Assembly (NCBI GenBank): GCA_021814005.1
Contig: JAKAJC010000001.1
Location: forward strand, 99,824-163,823
Length of the DNA: 64,000 nucleotides
Origin: Microcaldota archaeon
GTDB lineage: Archaea > Micrarchaeota > Micrarchaeia > Anstonellales > Anstonellaceae
Reading direction: 5' to 3'
The position numbers and the translations under genes were made by a program. The notes beneath the pieces were generated by a model. The model searched no databases, was not told the origin of the DNA, and saw only the letters and a program-made list of their open reading frames with translations. Shown one piece after another: positions 29,987 to 39,507 of the stretch. Numbering within the stretch: the stretch's first letter is position 1; each line of letters begins with the position of its first letter.

Positions 29987-30690
29987 TCACTTTTCTTAAT
30001 GGTCTAATTGGACGCTTTCACAAGTACTGGAAGATTCTTTCCAGCAATGCGCTTGAGTTCATTGCATATTTTGTCTTAGGATTAATTTTCCCATTAGTGG
30101 TGTTTTACTTCCTAAGAGATTGGACTCTACCCACTGTCCTCTTTTCGGTCTTCACTGGCTTTGGCCTTGGCCGGTTCTTCCAAGAGAAAGAGAAATTGGA
30201 GAGATGGCTAGAAGATTTGCGTGTTTTGAAATCCCAAATTGAAGTCTGGACAAAAGGCTTCAAGACATTGCGCTCTTTTCAAACGATGGAGAACTTTCAA
30301 TGGGGTCCGCAACTTAGTTGGCTTGATGGGCAATTGAATGGGTATTGGCTAGGAGACAAAAAGACATCTGTTTCAAAGACAAGTTTGGAGCCTCATTATT
30401 TCGAGAGAGTTGAAATCAGCCGCATAATGGGCGGAATTCAATATATCCCGATGAAAAACGCCAAATTCCTGCTCGGTTCTTTGAGGTCCATCAATCACAA
30501 GATAGACCACCTCAATTTAATCATCCAAATCCTGTATTTACGCAATGATTTAACGAACGACGAAATGAAGAAAATCGGCTCTGATCTCTGCGGCAGCCCG
30601 CTGGCAGTTTGCGAAACGCTGAAAGATGAACTTCCACTAGCGGAAAAGAAGCTTGCCGAGATTTTAGAAGGTTATGGATACATTGAATAG
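29983..30690 (+). CDS. membrane protein of unknown function inside the hsd operon
   Basis: Start overlaps the hsdR stop; two N-terminal hydrophobic helices then a soluble alpha-helical domain. Confidence 0.7.
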   Translation: MITFLNGLIGRFHKYWKILSSNALEFIAYFVLGLIFPLVVFYFLRDWTLPTVLFSVFTGFGLGRFFQEKEKLERWLEDLRVLKSQIEVWTKGFKTLRSFQTMENFQWGPQLSWLDGQLNGYWLGDKKTSVSKTSLEPHYFERVEISRIMGGIQYIPMKNAKFLLGSLRSINHKIDHLNLIIQILYLRNDLTNDEMKKIGSDLCGSPLAVCETLKDELPLAEKKLAEILEGYGYIE

Positions 30691-30702
30691 TGATGGGAGA
30701 AC

Positions 30703-32118
30703 ATGACTGATAACGAAAAATTGCCGAAAGGGTGGGTTCTTGCCCCTCTCGGAGAACTTGCGGAGTATATCAATGGGCGCGCATTCAAACCTACCGAATG
30801 GGAGAGAGAAGGAAAACCGATTCTTCGCATTCAAAATCTAACAGGTTCAACCGATGAAATCAATCGCTACTCTAAACCTATCGAAGATAAATATCTCATT
30901 AAAGACGGACAACTGCTTATCTCTTGGTCTGCAACCCTTGGGGCATTCATATATCGTGGGGAAGATGCTGTTCTCAACCAGCATATCTTCAAAGTAATTC
31001 CATATGTCGATAAGAAGTATTTGTATCATTTAACCAACGCGTATATTGGTTCTCTAAAATCAAAGGTTCACGGATCGGGGATGCAGCATATTACTAAAGG
31101 TTTATTTGATACCTCTCAAGTCCCCCTTGCGCCATCGAACGAACAACTCCGCATAGTCTCAAAAATTGAAGAACTTGTCTCAGAACTGGACGCAGGTGTT
31201 TCATCTCTCCATAAAGCTAAATGCCAAATTAAGATCTATCGCCAATCAGTGCTCAAATCTGCATTTGATGGAAAGCTTACTGCAAAATGGCGGGAGAAAA
31301 ACAAAAACAAAATTGAATCAGTAGAAAAAATACTGGCGCGAATAAAGGAAGAACGGAAGTTACGACTTGGGAAGAGACACAAAGACGTGTTGCCGTTTGA
31401 TGCTTCAGAGCTACCCAAATTACCGAAGGAGTGGGTTTGGTGTTCGATGAGTGAGGCATGCGGCGTAATTTCTAACGGAAACACTCCTGAACCATCAAAA
31501 ATGACTAGGGATTCTGGGGATATTCCGTTCATAAAAGTATACAATCTTACAAAAGATGGCCGATTGGATTTCACTGTTAAGCCTACATTTATTGACCGAG
31601 AAACGCATAGAAAAGAATTAGCGAAATCGATCACTTACCCTGGCGATATCCTCATCAATATCGTCGGACCCCCCTTGGGGAAAGTATCGCTAGTCCCAGA
31701 TACGTATCCAGAATGGAATACTAATCAGGCAGTTGTCTTGTATCGAGCATCAAAGAACTTAGAAACACGATTCTTGCTGTTCTATCTATTGTCTAATGAT
31801 TTGATTCGTTTTCTCACTAAAAAATCAAAAGCCACTGCGGGGCAGTATAATGTTCAGTTAAGTACTTGTAGAAGCGCACCGCTTCCGTTTGTACCTATCC
31901 TCGAACAAAAAGAGATTGTAAGACAGATAGATATCAAGATGAGTGCAATTGAAAGGACGGAGCAACTTATTGACAAGAATCTCACTATGGCTGAGAATAT
32001 GCGCCAAAGCATTCTCAAAACCGCATTTGAAGGCAAGCTCGCCCCCCAAGATCCAAAAGATGAACCAGCGGAAAAACTGCTCGAACGAATTCGAGCTGAA
32101 AAATCCAAGAAGAGGTAA
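30703..32118 (+). CDS. hsdS: type I restriction enzyme specificity subunit
   Basis: LPKGWVLAPLGELAEYINGRAFKPTEW and LPKEWVWCSMSEACGVISNGNTPEP: two TRDs with conserved spacer helices. Confidence 0.93.
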   Translation: MTDNEKLPKGWVLAPLGELAEYINGRAFKPTEWEREGKPILRIQNLTGSTDEINRYSKPIEDKYLIKDGQLLISWSATLGAFIYRGEDAVLNQHIFKVIPYVDKKYLYHLTNAYIGSLKSKVHGSGMQHITKGLFDTSQVPLAPSNEQLRIVSKIEELVSELDAGVSSLHKAKCQIKIYRQSVLKSAFDGKLTAKWREKNKNKIESVEKILARIKEERKLRLGKRHKDVLPFDASELPKLPKEWVWCSMSEACGVISNGNTPEPSKMTRDSGDIPFIKVYNLTKDGRLDFTVKPTFIDRETHRKELAKSITYPGDILINIVGPPLGKVSLVPDTYPEWNTNQAVVLYRASKNLETRFLLFYLLSNDLIRFLTKKSKATAGQYNVQLSTCRSAPLPFVPILEQKEIVRQIDIKMSAIERTEQLIDKNLTMAENMRQSILKTAFEGKLAPQDPKDEPAEKLLERIRAEKSKKR

Positions 32119-32122
32119 TTTT

Positions 32123-33580
32123 ATGCCTGAATCAAGCTCCATTGTTCAAAAAGTCTGGAATTACTGCACGGTTCTTCGGGACGATGGTGTTGGTTATGGG
32201 GATTATGTCGAGCAACTAACATATCTCATCTTCCTCAAAATGGCACACGAGCAGACAAAACCTCCATACAATAAGCCGTCCACGATACCCAAGGGATACG
32301 ATTGGCTCTCTTTAACCTCAAAAGATGGCGAAGCGTTGGAAGGCCATTATTTGGCTACCCTAACCGCTTTAGGAAAGGAAAAGGGGATGCTAGGTATCAT
32401 TTTTGCCAAAGCTCAATCCAAAATCCAAGACCCAGCCAAACTCAAACGCTTAATCAGCCTGATTGATGATGAGGTCTGGCTCGGATTAGATGTTGATGTA
32501 AAGGGGGAAATCTACGAGGGATTGCTCCAAAAGAACGCGGAGGACACCAAGAGCGGCGCAGGCCAATATTTCACGCCAAGACCATTAATCAAAACTATGG
32601 TCGAAGTCATGCAGCCAAAGCCAAATATGAAAATCTGCGACCCGGCCAGCGGAACTGGCGGATTCCTTACCTTGACTTACGATTACATAGTCAAGCACAA
32701 CAATTTAGACAAAGACCAGAAGAAATTCCTCAAGAACGATGCGTTGAGAGGCTACGATATTGTCCCTCAAGTCGCTAGGCTCTGCGCCATGAACCTTTTT
32801 CTCCACGGTATCGGCTCCGAGCAGTCGCCCATTCAGGTTAGGGATTCTTTGGCCTCTGACGATGGCGAACGGTTTGATATGGTCTTGACCAATCCGCCTT
32901 TTGGGAAGAAGAGCAGTATCACAATCGTAAATGAAGAAGGGAAATCGGACAAGGATTCGGTATCATATGAACGCCCTGACTTCTGGACCACCACTTCCAA
33001 CAAGCAACTGAACTTTGTCCAGCACATCAAGACCATCCTAAAAGTCGGGGGAAGTGCGGCAGTCGTAGTCCCGGACAACGTATTATTCGAAGGGGGCGCA
33101 GGAGAAACCATCCGCAAGAACCTGCTAAAGGACTTCGAGGTTCATACGCTGCTGAGGCTGCCAACTGGTCTATTCTATGCTCAGGGAGTCAAAGCCAACG
33201 TAATCTTCTTTGATAAGAAACAAGCCTCTGAGAGCGCGTGGACGAAAGACCTCTGGATCTACGATTTGAGGACAAACAAGCATTTCACGCTCAAGGAAAG
33301 CTCGATGGGCATGAAGGACTTGGAAGACTTCGTTAAGTGCTACAACCCACAGAACCGGCACCAAAGGAAGGAAACCGAGCGTTTCAAGCGCTTCAAATAC
33401 GAAGATTTGATTAAGCGGGATAAGACCAGCTTGGATATTTTCTGGCTCAAGGATGACAGCCTGACGGATTCGGATAACCTGCCGGAGCCGAGCTTAATCG
33501 CCGAAGAGATAGTCGAGAACTTGGAAGAGGCATTGGAAAGCTTTAGAGAGATCGAGAATGGTCTGGAACGGAAGAAGTGA
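32123..33580 (+). CDS. hsdM: type I restriction enzyme methyltransferase subunit
   Basis: GAGQYFTPRPLIKTMVEVM, ICDPASGTGGFL, FDMVLTNPPFG. Confidence 0.95.
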   Translation: MPESSSIVQKVWNYCTVLRDDGVGYGDYVEQLTYLIFLKMAHEQTKPPYNKPSTIPKGYDWLSLTSKDGEALEGHYLATLTALGKEKGMLGIIFAKAQSKIQDPAKLKRLISLIDDEVWLGLDVDVKGEIYEGLLQKNAEDTKSGAGQYFTPRPLIKTMVEVMQPKPNMKICDPASGTGGFLTLTYDYIVKHNNLDKDQKKFLKNDALRGYDIVPQVARLCAMNLFLHGIGSEQSPIQVRDSLASDDGERFDMVLTNPPFGKKSSITIVNEEGKSDKDSVSYERPDFWTTTSNKQLNFVQHIKTILKVGGSAAVVVPDNVLFEGGAGETIRKNLLKDFEVHTLLRLPTGLFYAQGVKANVIFFDKKQASESAWTKDLWIYDLRTNKHFTLKESSMGMKDLEDFVKCYNPQNRHQRKETERFKRFKYEDLIKRDKTSLDIFWLKDDSLTDSDNLPEPSLIAEEIVENLEEALESFREIENGLERKK

Positions 33581-33586
33581 TGCTCA

Positions 33587-34225
33587 ATGACAGCAATCGT
33601 TCTATTCTATCTGGACAGAGGAAAAACACTAGTTGTTGCATCAGATAAGAAAATCTCGTATGGAAATCAGTTCAAAAGCGCTTCATCTTGTGAAGGAGAA
33701 AAATTTCATAATTTTGGGAATTACTATATTTTTTATGCGGGTGACGCTGCTCTCTTCAAATCAGTTATTAACGGATTAGAAAAAAAAGGCAGCCTGACAC
33801 TTCACACCATCAGAGATTATATCCTCCAAAGAAGCCCGCGAAAATCTCCTTGCAACTGGATCATACTAGATAGTAAGAATATCGACAAGGTAATCTTCAT
33901 TCGAGATGGAAATGAGCAAAGTATGATGGACGATATTGAATGTATTGGACAGGGAGAATATTTTGGCCATCTACCAAAACAAATCATAATCGGAGAATTT
34001 ACTCCGAAATGGATTCCATGCAAACAATTGCCTTGGTCCCCCTTATTTGTTGACAAACTTCTAAGATTGTACAAAGAATATTCTTTTCTAGACGATGCGA
34101 TAGGACATCCGGGAGTATATGGACTTGATTTGTTCGTGTTCTCTTCATCAAAAAAGCAACAGCTTAAACGAATTTTATGCAAACACGACCTAACGAATCA
34201 CAATAGCTATAATGGATGGGATTAG
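33587..34225 (+). CDS. HslV/proteasome beta-like Ntn-hydrolase (predicted)
   Basis: M-TAIVLFYLDRGKTLVVASDKKISYGN...GEKFHNFGNYYIFYAGDAALFKSVINGLE...CIGQGEYF lines up with HslV TTIVSVRRNGHVVIAGDGQ...VKKVRRL...AGFAGGTADAF...IGSGGNF. Confidence 0.6.
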   Translation: MTAIVLFYLDRGKTLVVASDKKISYGNQFKSASSCEGEKFHNFGNYYIFYAGDAALFKSVINGLEKKGSLTLHTIRDYILQRSPRKSPCNWIILDSKNIDKVIFIRDGNEQSMMDDIECIGQGEYFGHLPKQIIIGEFTPKWIPCKQLPWSPLFVDKLLRLYKEYSFLDDAIGHPGVYGLDLFVFSSSKKQQLKRILCKHDLTNHNSYNGWD

Positions 34226-34226
34226 G

Positions 34227-36452
34227 ATGGAACTTTCTCAATTCGAAAAATATAACAAAGAAGAACAGATTGCAAAATGGGCCCAGGTACGCGAAGGTCT
34301 ATCTCCAGAAGAAAAGAAAAAACTAATCGAGCAAGCCATCAGCGATGAGTATGGCATGTGGTCCTATCTAGAATTGATTTCTGCTATTCTATACGAAATT
34401 GCATCCGATTCAGATCAATATATTCAACTTCTCGATAAGATTACAACCCGAACTAGTCGAGATTTAGCACAAGGGCCGATTTTGGAGTCCCTCATCCGGA
34501 TTGGAGAGCAAAAAAGTGAACTTGGGCTACATATTCGAGATAAGATAATCAAGACAGGAAATAAACCTCTGATAGTTTTATCTGGATTAATTCTTGGTGG
34601 TTTTGGAAAGAAAAATGAAAAAGAAGTCATGAAGATACTGAACAATGAGAAAAACAGTGAGGATTCAAGTCGACTCAGTTCTCATATAAAAGCAATTCTT
34701 GTTATCAATGAAAAAAAAGACGTAATTGATAAAGCGCACAAAGAATATATCGATTATCTCCTCACAAAAAATCGTCAAGAGATTGACCTTGAGTTACTAA
34801 ATCTAAGTATTGCAGACTATAAGAAAGATAGAGACTATTTCTATCCAATCATTCTGAGACTTGTAAAGAAAGACGAGCTATGCCGCCGCTTGGCGTTTAG
34901 AAGACTTTCTCCAAAGGATCAGATGGAAGAAACCAGAGTATTTGAACTGATTGGTCATTCAAAAGATTCTGAACTGGAAACAATTAATGAGATATTGATG
35001 CTACTCGTAAGATACCCTCATCGATTCCACGACACATTGGACTTGTGCTATTACTGGATTAACAAAGGCTACTATAATGATTTGAAGCATATTGATTGGG
35101 TTCTGGAAGAACTCGCAAAAAAGAATAATGGTTTTGTCGGAGAATTCTTCGATACCTGCTTTAATAAAATCGAAGAGAAAAATTACATATTCATTACCTT
35201 CATTATCAAGGATATTGGGCAGTATGACCTAGACACGACTATAGACCGCACAATGAAGATTCAGACGGATTCTGTTATCAAAGAAATTATTTGGCACCAG
35301 CTTCTTGGTGCAATACTTGGTTTTTGTTATAATGATTCAACGAAACTCGGTCAGGTTCAGAAGTTCTCGAAGTTGCTCATCGAACGTGCAAAAGGAAAGA
35401 AATACATCAAAACGGGAATTCCCGCTAACCTGTTAGACGCGAGCAAATTAAATGACGATGAATATCGGGTTCTTATAGATAAAGTCGCTAAACTAATTGA
35501 AGGAATTAGGATTGGCCAAGAAGAGTACGATTTCGTAGCCATTGAAAAGAACCTGAGCAAATACCCTACTATCGAACCACTTTTCAAGGATATCTTAATT
35601 GAGTGTAAAAATGGAAAATACTCGCCATTACTATGGATGCTTGAGAAGGAAGAACCTTCCAGTGACGATGTTCAATTTAAGGAGAATGAATCGGAATTAT
35701 CAAAGGCGCTCAAATTTGAAGCACTACGGAGCACATTCTGGCCAAGAGCGTATCTAACCGAACTAAATCAAGGTTTATCTGTCTTTATGAGTGTTGAAAA
35801 TGACCGGAGAAATTCAAAGGAAAAAGAAAAAGAGATAAAAGACAAATTCATGGATGATGACGGCTTCTGGCGCTTTTTCTCAGAATTAATGATTATGAAG
35901 CGGCTTGGGGCTAAAAATATAATCACAAAAGATAAGGTCATCGGAACCAAAGATATCGACATCGAGGCAAAACTTGGAGAAAAAACTGTCCTATTCGAGA
36001 TTACAACCCCTGATCAAGACAGAGATTTGAAACTTTCTAATCGTTCGGTTGGATTAGGGAATAAATCTGAGTCAGTCCTGTCGAAGAAAAATACCCAGCT
36101 TCTTGTAGGGCTTGCTAAGAGTTCTCGTGAAAACAGTACCCCATATTATGTCGTCATGAATGTTAGTGGATCAACCATCGACGAATACGATTTATTCAAT
36201 ACGCTATTTGGTCAGTTAAAGATTCCGATTCACAGCGGAGAGCCATTCCGAGATGGGCGAACTTCTATCCAAATGAAGAAAAAAGATAAGCTGCTAATCA
36301 GCGGCGTGGTGTACTTCAAACAGAAACTTGTAATTGATGGAGATAGAACCCCAAGAATCCAGCTAATTGGGGACGTAATTAATACGCCAAATGCCAGAAA
36401 TGCTTTGAACGAGGGCGAGGTCGCTAAGCTCAAAGGATTACTCTTCGCATAG
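34227..36452 (+). CDS. 742-aa helical-repeat protein with possible C-terminal nuclease-like domain
   Basis: Long alpha-helical N-part; C-term TKDIDIEAKLGEKTVLFEITTPDQD with PD-(D/E)XK-like hydrophobic pattern; start abuts the preceding stop. Confidence 0.5.
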   Translation: MELSQFEKYNKEEQIAKWAQVREGLSPEEKKKLIEQAISDEYGMWSYLELISAILYEIASDSDQYIQLLDKITTRTSRDLAQGPILESLIRIGEQKSELGLHIRDKIIKTGNKPLIVLSGLILGGFGKKNEKEVMKILNNEKNSEDSSRLSSHIKAILVINEKKDVIDKAHKEYIDYLLTKNRQEIDLELLNLSIADYKKDRDYFYPIILRLVKKDELCRRLAFRRLSPKDQMEETRVFELIGHSKDSELETINEILMLLVRYPHRFHDTLDLCYYWINKGYYNDLKHIDWVLEELAKKNNGFVGEFFDTCFNKIEEKNYIFITFIIKDIGQYDLDTTIDRTMKIQTDSVIKEIIWHQLLGAILGFCYNDSTKLGQVQKFSKLLIERAKGKKYIKTGIPANLLDASKLNDDEYRVLIDKVAKLIEGIRIGQEEYDFVAIEKNLSKYPTIEPLFKDILIECKNGKYSPLLWMLEKEEPSSDDVQFKENESELSKALKFEALRSTFWPRAYLTELNQGLSVFMSVENDRRNSKEKEKEIKDKFMDDDGFWRFFSELMIMKRLGAKNIITKDKVIGTKDIDIEAKLGEKTVLFEITTPDQDRDLKLSNRSVGLGNKSESVLSKKNTQLLVGLAKSSRENSTPYYVVMNVSGSTIDEYDLFNTLFGQLKIPIHSGEPFRDGRTSIQMKKKDKLLISGVVYFKQKLVIDGDRTPRIQLIGDVINTPNARNALNEGEVAKLKGLLFA

Positions 36453-36563
36453 TGTTGGGGTAGATGTTAATCTATCTTATCTTTTTCGTGCTGCGATAGC
36501 AGCGGCCCGGTTGGGCGAGCTGGCGCAGCCCAAACCGAGGCCTTAATCCTTTTACAACGTGGT

Positions 36564-37238
36564 CTATACTTGGATATTTTCGATTTTGATATATTCGATT
36601 GAATCATCATACTCGTTAAACCTTTTTTGTATCAACTTAAGATGCTCGCTCCCAATCAGTAATGCCGAAACACGGATTTGGTTAGAGTTAATCGAATCGA
36701 CCACGTTCTTCACTATCACATTTTCTCGCTTAGATGGAGTCAGGTGAACTGCAATCGCATAGAAATAGAGCAAATTGAATAAGAATATACCCGGCAAAAC
36801 TGAAAAATCCAAAATGAGTATACGTGAGATTCCGACGACAAACAACATGAGCATGAAATAATCTAAGATGGTGAGTTTGAAATCAAATAGATCGAAAATA
36901 CTCAGTTCGATAAACTCATTGTATGCGATTTTCTTTCTTGCTGCAATGACCTTCATCGATTCTTTATCCCCGCCGCCATGGAACAATGCAAAGAACCTCA
37001 GCGAGAGTTTATATGGGACATTAAGAATTACGAAAAGCGGGCAACGGAAGAAAGAAAGGATGGAGTTGCTCTTCTTGCTCACTCCCTCGAAGTATAGCAT
37101 TTCAATATCGCTTATCGTGCTCCCGTGTTGTCCTAATGCTGCATCAAGCTTCTTCTCATCGATTCCTCGATAATGCCCCCCACTAGATAGAATGAAGCAA
37201 CGGGGTTTATTGGAGTTTGAAGAATCCGTTCGATTCAT
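36564..37238 (-). CDS. membrane protein, weakly TraB/Tiki-like
   Basis: Two TM segments; RENVIVKNVVDSINSNQIRVSALLIGSEHLKLIQKRF resembles the TraB-family C-term. Confidence 0.4.
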   Translation of the reverse strand: MNRTDSSNSNKPRCFILSSGGHYRGIDEKKLDAALGQHGSTISDIEMLYFEGVSKKSNSILSFFRCPLFVILNVPYKLSLRFFALFHGGGDKESMKVIAARKKIAYNEFIELSIFDLFDFKLTILDYFMLMLFVVGISRILILDFSVLPGIFLFNLLYFYAIAVHLTPSKRENVIVKNVVDSINSNQIRVSALLIGSEHLKLIQKRFNEYDDSIEYIKIENIQV

Positions 37239-37252
37239 TTCATCTCCTCGAA

Positions 37253-37600
37253 TTAAATCTTGCTTAGAAACGTAGATACCAACCCGTAAACCAATAACAA
37301 GAACCCAAGCCCGATGGACAAACTCAGAATAAGAAATAGTATGAATGCCAGTACAGAGTTTATTTTCGGCTGGGAATAGGTGCCGTGATGCAATCGCTCG
37401 TGCTCGTCCTGGCTCTCGCACACGATCAGATTCGACGGGTCGTTGTTCTTCTTGTCCATGTCTTTGTGGTGGACAACCTCCTTCTGGGATAGGGAATGCC
37501 CTACCATGAGCTGGGCGATCGCCCGGTGTACGAGCTGATTGGTATCCTGGAAACGCAGGTAGCCGTTATCGTCCACGAATGTCGGACGTTCGGGTATCAT
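37253..37600 (-). CDS. HNH endonuclease with C-terminal transmembrane segments
   Basis: VVHHKDMDKKNNDPSNLIVCESQDEHERLHH followed by SVLAFILFLILSLSIGLGFLLLVYGLV. Confidence 0.75.
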   Translation of the reverse strand: MIPERPTFVDDNGYLRFQDTNQLVHRAIAQLMVGHSLSQKEVVHHKDMDKKNNDPSNLIVCESQDEHERLHHGTYSQPKINSVLAFILFLILSLSIGLGFLLLVYGLVSTFLSKI

Positions 37601-37789
37601 GCTAAAACTCCGGTTGAACCTTCAATATAATGATTCGCAAGGCGGGTTTCCACTGGTTTTTGGTTATCGCTATAGCCCAAATTCGGCGCAAAACTTGTCT
37701 CGATATTGTATTTCCACAACTTCGAAGTGGCTGCGCTCTGAACGGATGAGGCCTGTGGTATTTATACATGGTTGACCCATCCATATATC

Positions 37790-38680
37790 ATGCGCGGAAT
37801 CTGTCGGCTATGTGGTGCAAATGCAGATCTCGTTAGGAGCCACATTATCCCAAAGTTTGTATTCTCTTGGATAAAAGAAACATCTGCCACAGGAAAACTT
37901 AGACCTGGCGATAACCCGAACAAACGAATACAAGATGGCCCGTCATTTCCGCTATATTGCAGAAAATGCGAAGAGTCCTTTTCGACGTATGAAAATTACT
38001 TTGCCCGTAACATATTCTACCCACACATGGAGGGGAAATTCAAAGAAATTGTGTGCTCCGATGAACTTGAGCGCTTTATGGTAGGATTATTTTGGCGCAT
38101 ACTTGATTATTGCTCAAGTGATTTCGTTAAATTAAAGCCCGGCTGCAGCATTCCGCATAGCAACGCCCATCGGGAATGGCGCGATTATCTACTTGGGAAA
38201 ACCTCCACGCATAAATCCGAACTCCACCTGAGCCTGCTCACGGATGGCACTTTCACCTCGATTGATGAATCGAAGCTTCTTTGGTATTTTCACCGCGGAA
38301 CCGACGCAGAGATTTACAGTTCCGGTCCTGGCGAGATAATCATCTATTGCAAGATGCCGAAGATGATACTGTTCTCATCTATATTTCCTAGCCGTCCGGG
38401 GGACTTTTTGGGCACCCGCGTTTCGAAAGGTAGCGTCATCGAGAAAGAATCTGCGATATTCAACTCCGGCTTTGTAAGGTTTATTCGTTCTCGTGTCGAT
38501 ATAATAAATCAAGGTGAAGCGTCAGCGGAACGCAAGAAGGTAGTCCTGAAGTCCATTCGCGCAGATCCAAAAAGATTCAGAAAATCCGAAACTATGAAGT
38601 ATCTCTCTAAAGAATTTGAACGCCATGCAAGAGGCGACAAAACGCATCGACCGCGTAGAAAACAATCGAAGCAAGAATAA
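37790..38680 (+). CDS. HNH-like zinc-binding protein
   Basis: MRGICRLCGANADLVRSHIIPKFVFSWIKE. Confidence 0.6.
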   Translation: MRGICRLCGANADLVRSHIIPKFVFSWIKETSATGKLRPGDNPNKRIQDGPSFPLYCRKCEESFSTYENYFARNIFYPHMEGKFKEIVCSDELERFMVGLFWRILDYCSSDFVKLKPGCSIPHSNAHREWRDYLLGKTSTHKSELHLSLLTDGTFTSIDESKLLWYFHRGTDAEIYSSGPGEIIIYCKMPKMILFSSIFPSRPGDFLGTRVSKGSVIEKESAIFNSGFVRFIRSRVDIINQGEASAERKKVVLKSIRADPKRFRKSETMKYLSKEFERHARGDKTHRPRRKQSKQE

Positions 38681-38758
38681 CCTATGAACGAGATTCTTAT
38701 CAGTGTGTAGAAATCTCAGGAAATCGGCCCAATTAATCGATATTTCTCTTTCCATTTA

Positions 38759-39340
38759 TCATCTCCACAATCCCAGCTCAGCGCACATCTGCCCGATCTT
38801 CTCCTCGAACACGGAATAAGCCATTCGCACCAAGGGGGCATCGTTTAGCAGAACGTATGGCTGGTGGGTTTTTCGATGAATAGAGCCCGGCAAGGATACA
38901 AGCCAATTCGACAAGACTTCGAGCGCCAGTTGCCCGTTTCGAAAGTATTGCCGCCGCTCGATTGGCGCATCTACCAATAAGTGGATATGCCCGCCCTTCG
39001 AGCCGAATGTCTTTCGCGTGGAAGGGAATAGGCGGGAGGCATAGCTGAACGTATCCGAGTCCTCGCAATCCAATACGACATAGCCTCGAACCCCAGTTAA
39101 AACAGCCCAGCCGTCCGGCTCGCAATTATATGCTTTCCTGAAGTCTTCAAGCAGGTTCCCGGGCGCATCACACTCAACAGCCGCCTGCCGGTGCCCCTTC
39201 ACTATCACCAAGCCAGATCCATTATTCTTGTATGGCAAGACAGCCGCGCCCTCATCATAGAGCTTGCCGGCATAGTAATAGGCGGAGGGCCCATGCTTGG
39301 GTGAGGGGTTGTTTTCCGTACGGTGTTGTTCTATATTCAT
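38759..39340 (-). CDS. bifunctional primase-polymerase (prim-pol, AEP superfamily) protein
   Basis: GWAVLTGVRGYVVLDCED, GSKGGHIHLLV, LPGSIHRKTHQPYVLLND. Confidence 0.75.
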   Translation of the reverse strand: MNIEQHRTENNPSPKHGPSAYYYAGKLYDEGAAVLPYKNNGSGLVIVKGHRQAAVECDAPGNLLEDFRKAYNCEPDGWAVLTGVRGYVVLDCEDSDTFSYASRLFPSTRKTFGSKGGHIHLLVDAPIERRQYFRNGQLALEVLSNWLVSLPGSIHRKTHQPYVLLNDAPLVRMAYSVFEEKIGQMCAELGLWR

Positions 39341-39507
39341 AGGGAATTCACGACCCGTTTTCTTCATTTCCAGCCCGTAATTCTGCAAAAACCAGTTGAT
39401 TTGACTGGTCAGAAAAGGGAGGCAAAAAGGCGTAAAACGCCCCCAAATCCAAAATACCCGTCCAAACACCGGTAATTACTGGTTTTAAGCCAAGGAATAC
39501 CTCCGTT

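Noticed and set aside
36509-36540. cggttgggc...gcccaaaccg hairpin read as a tRNA or ncRNA
   Set aside because: Simple stem-loop after the 742-aa gene, better explained as a terminator; no cloverleaf or known RNA motif.
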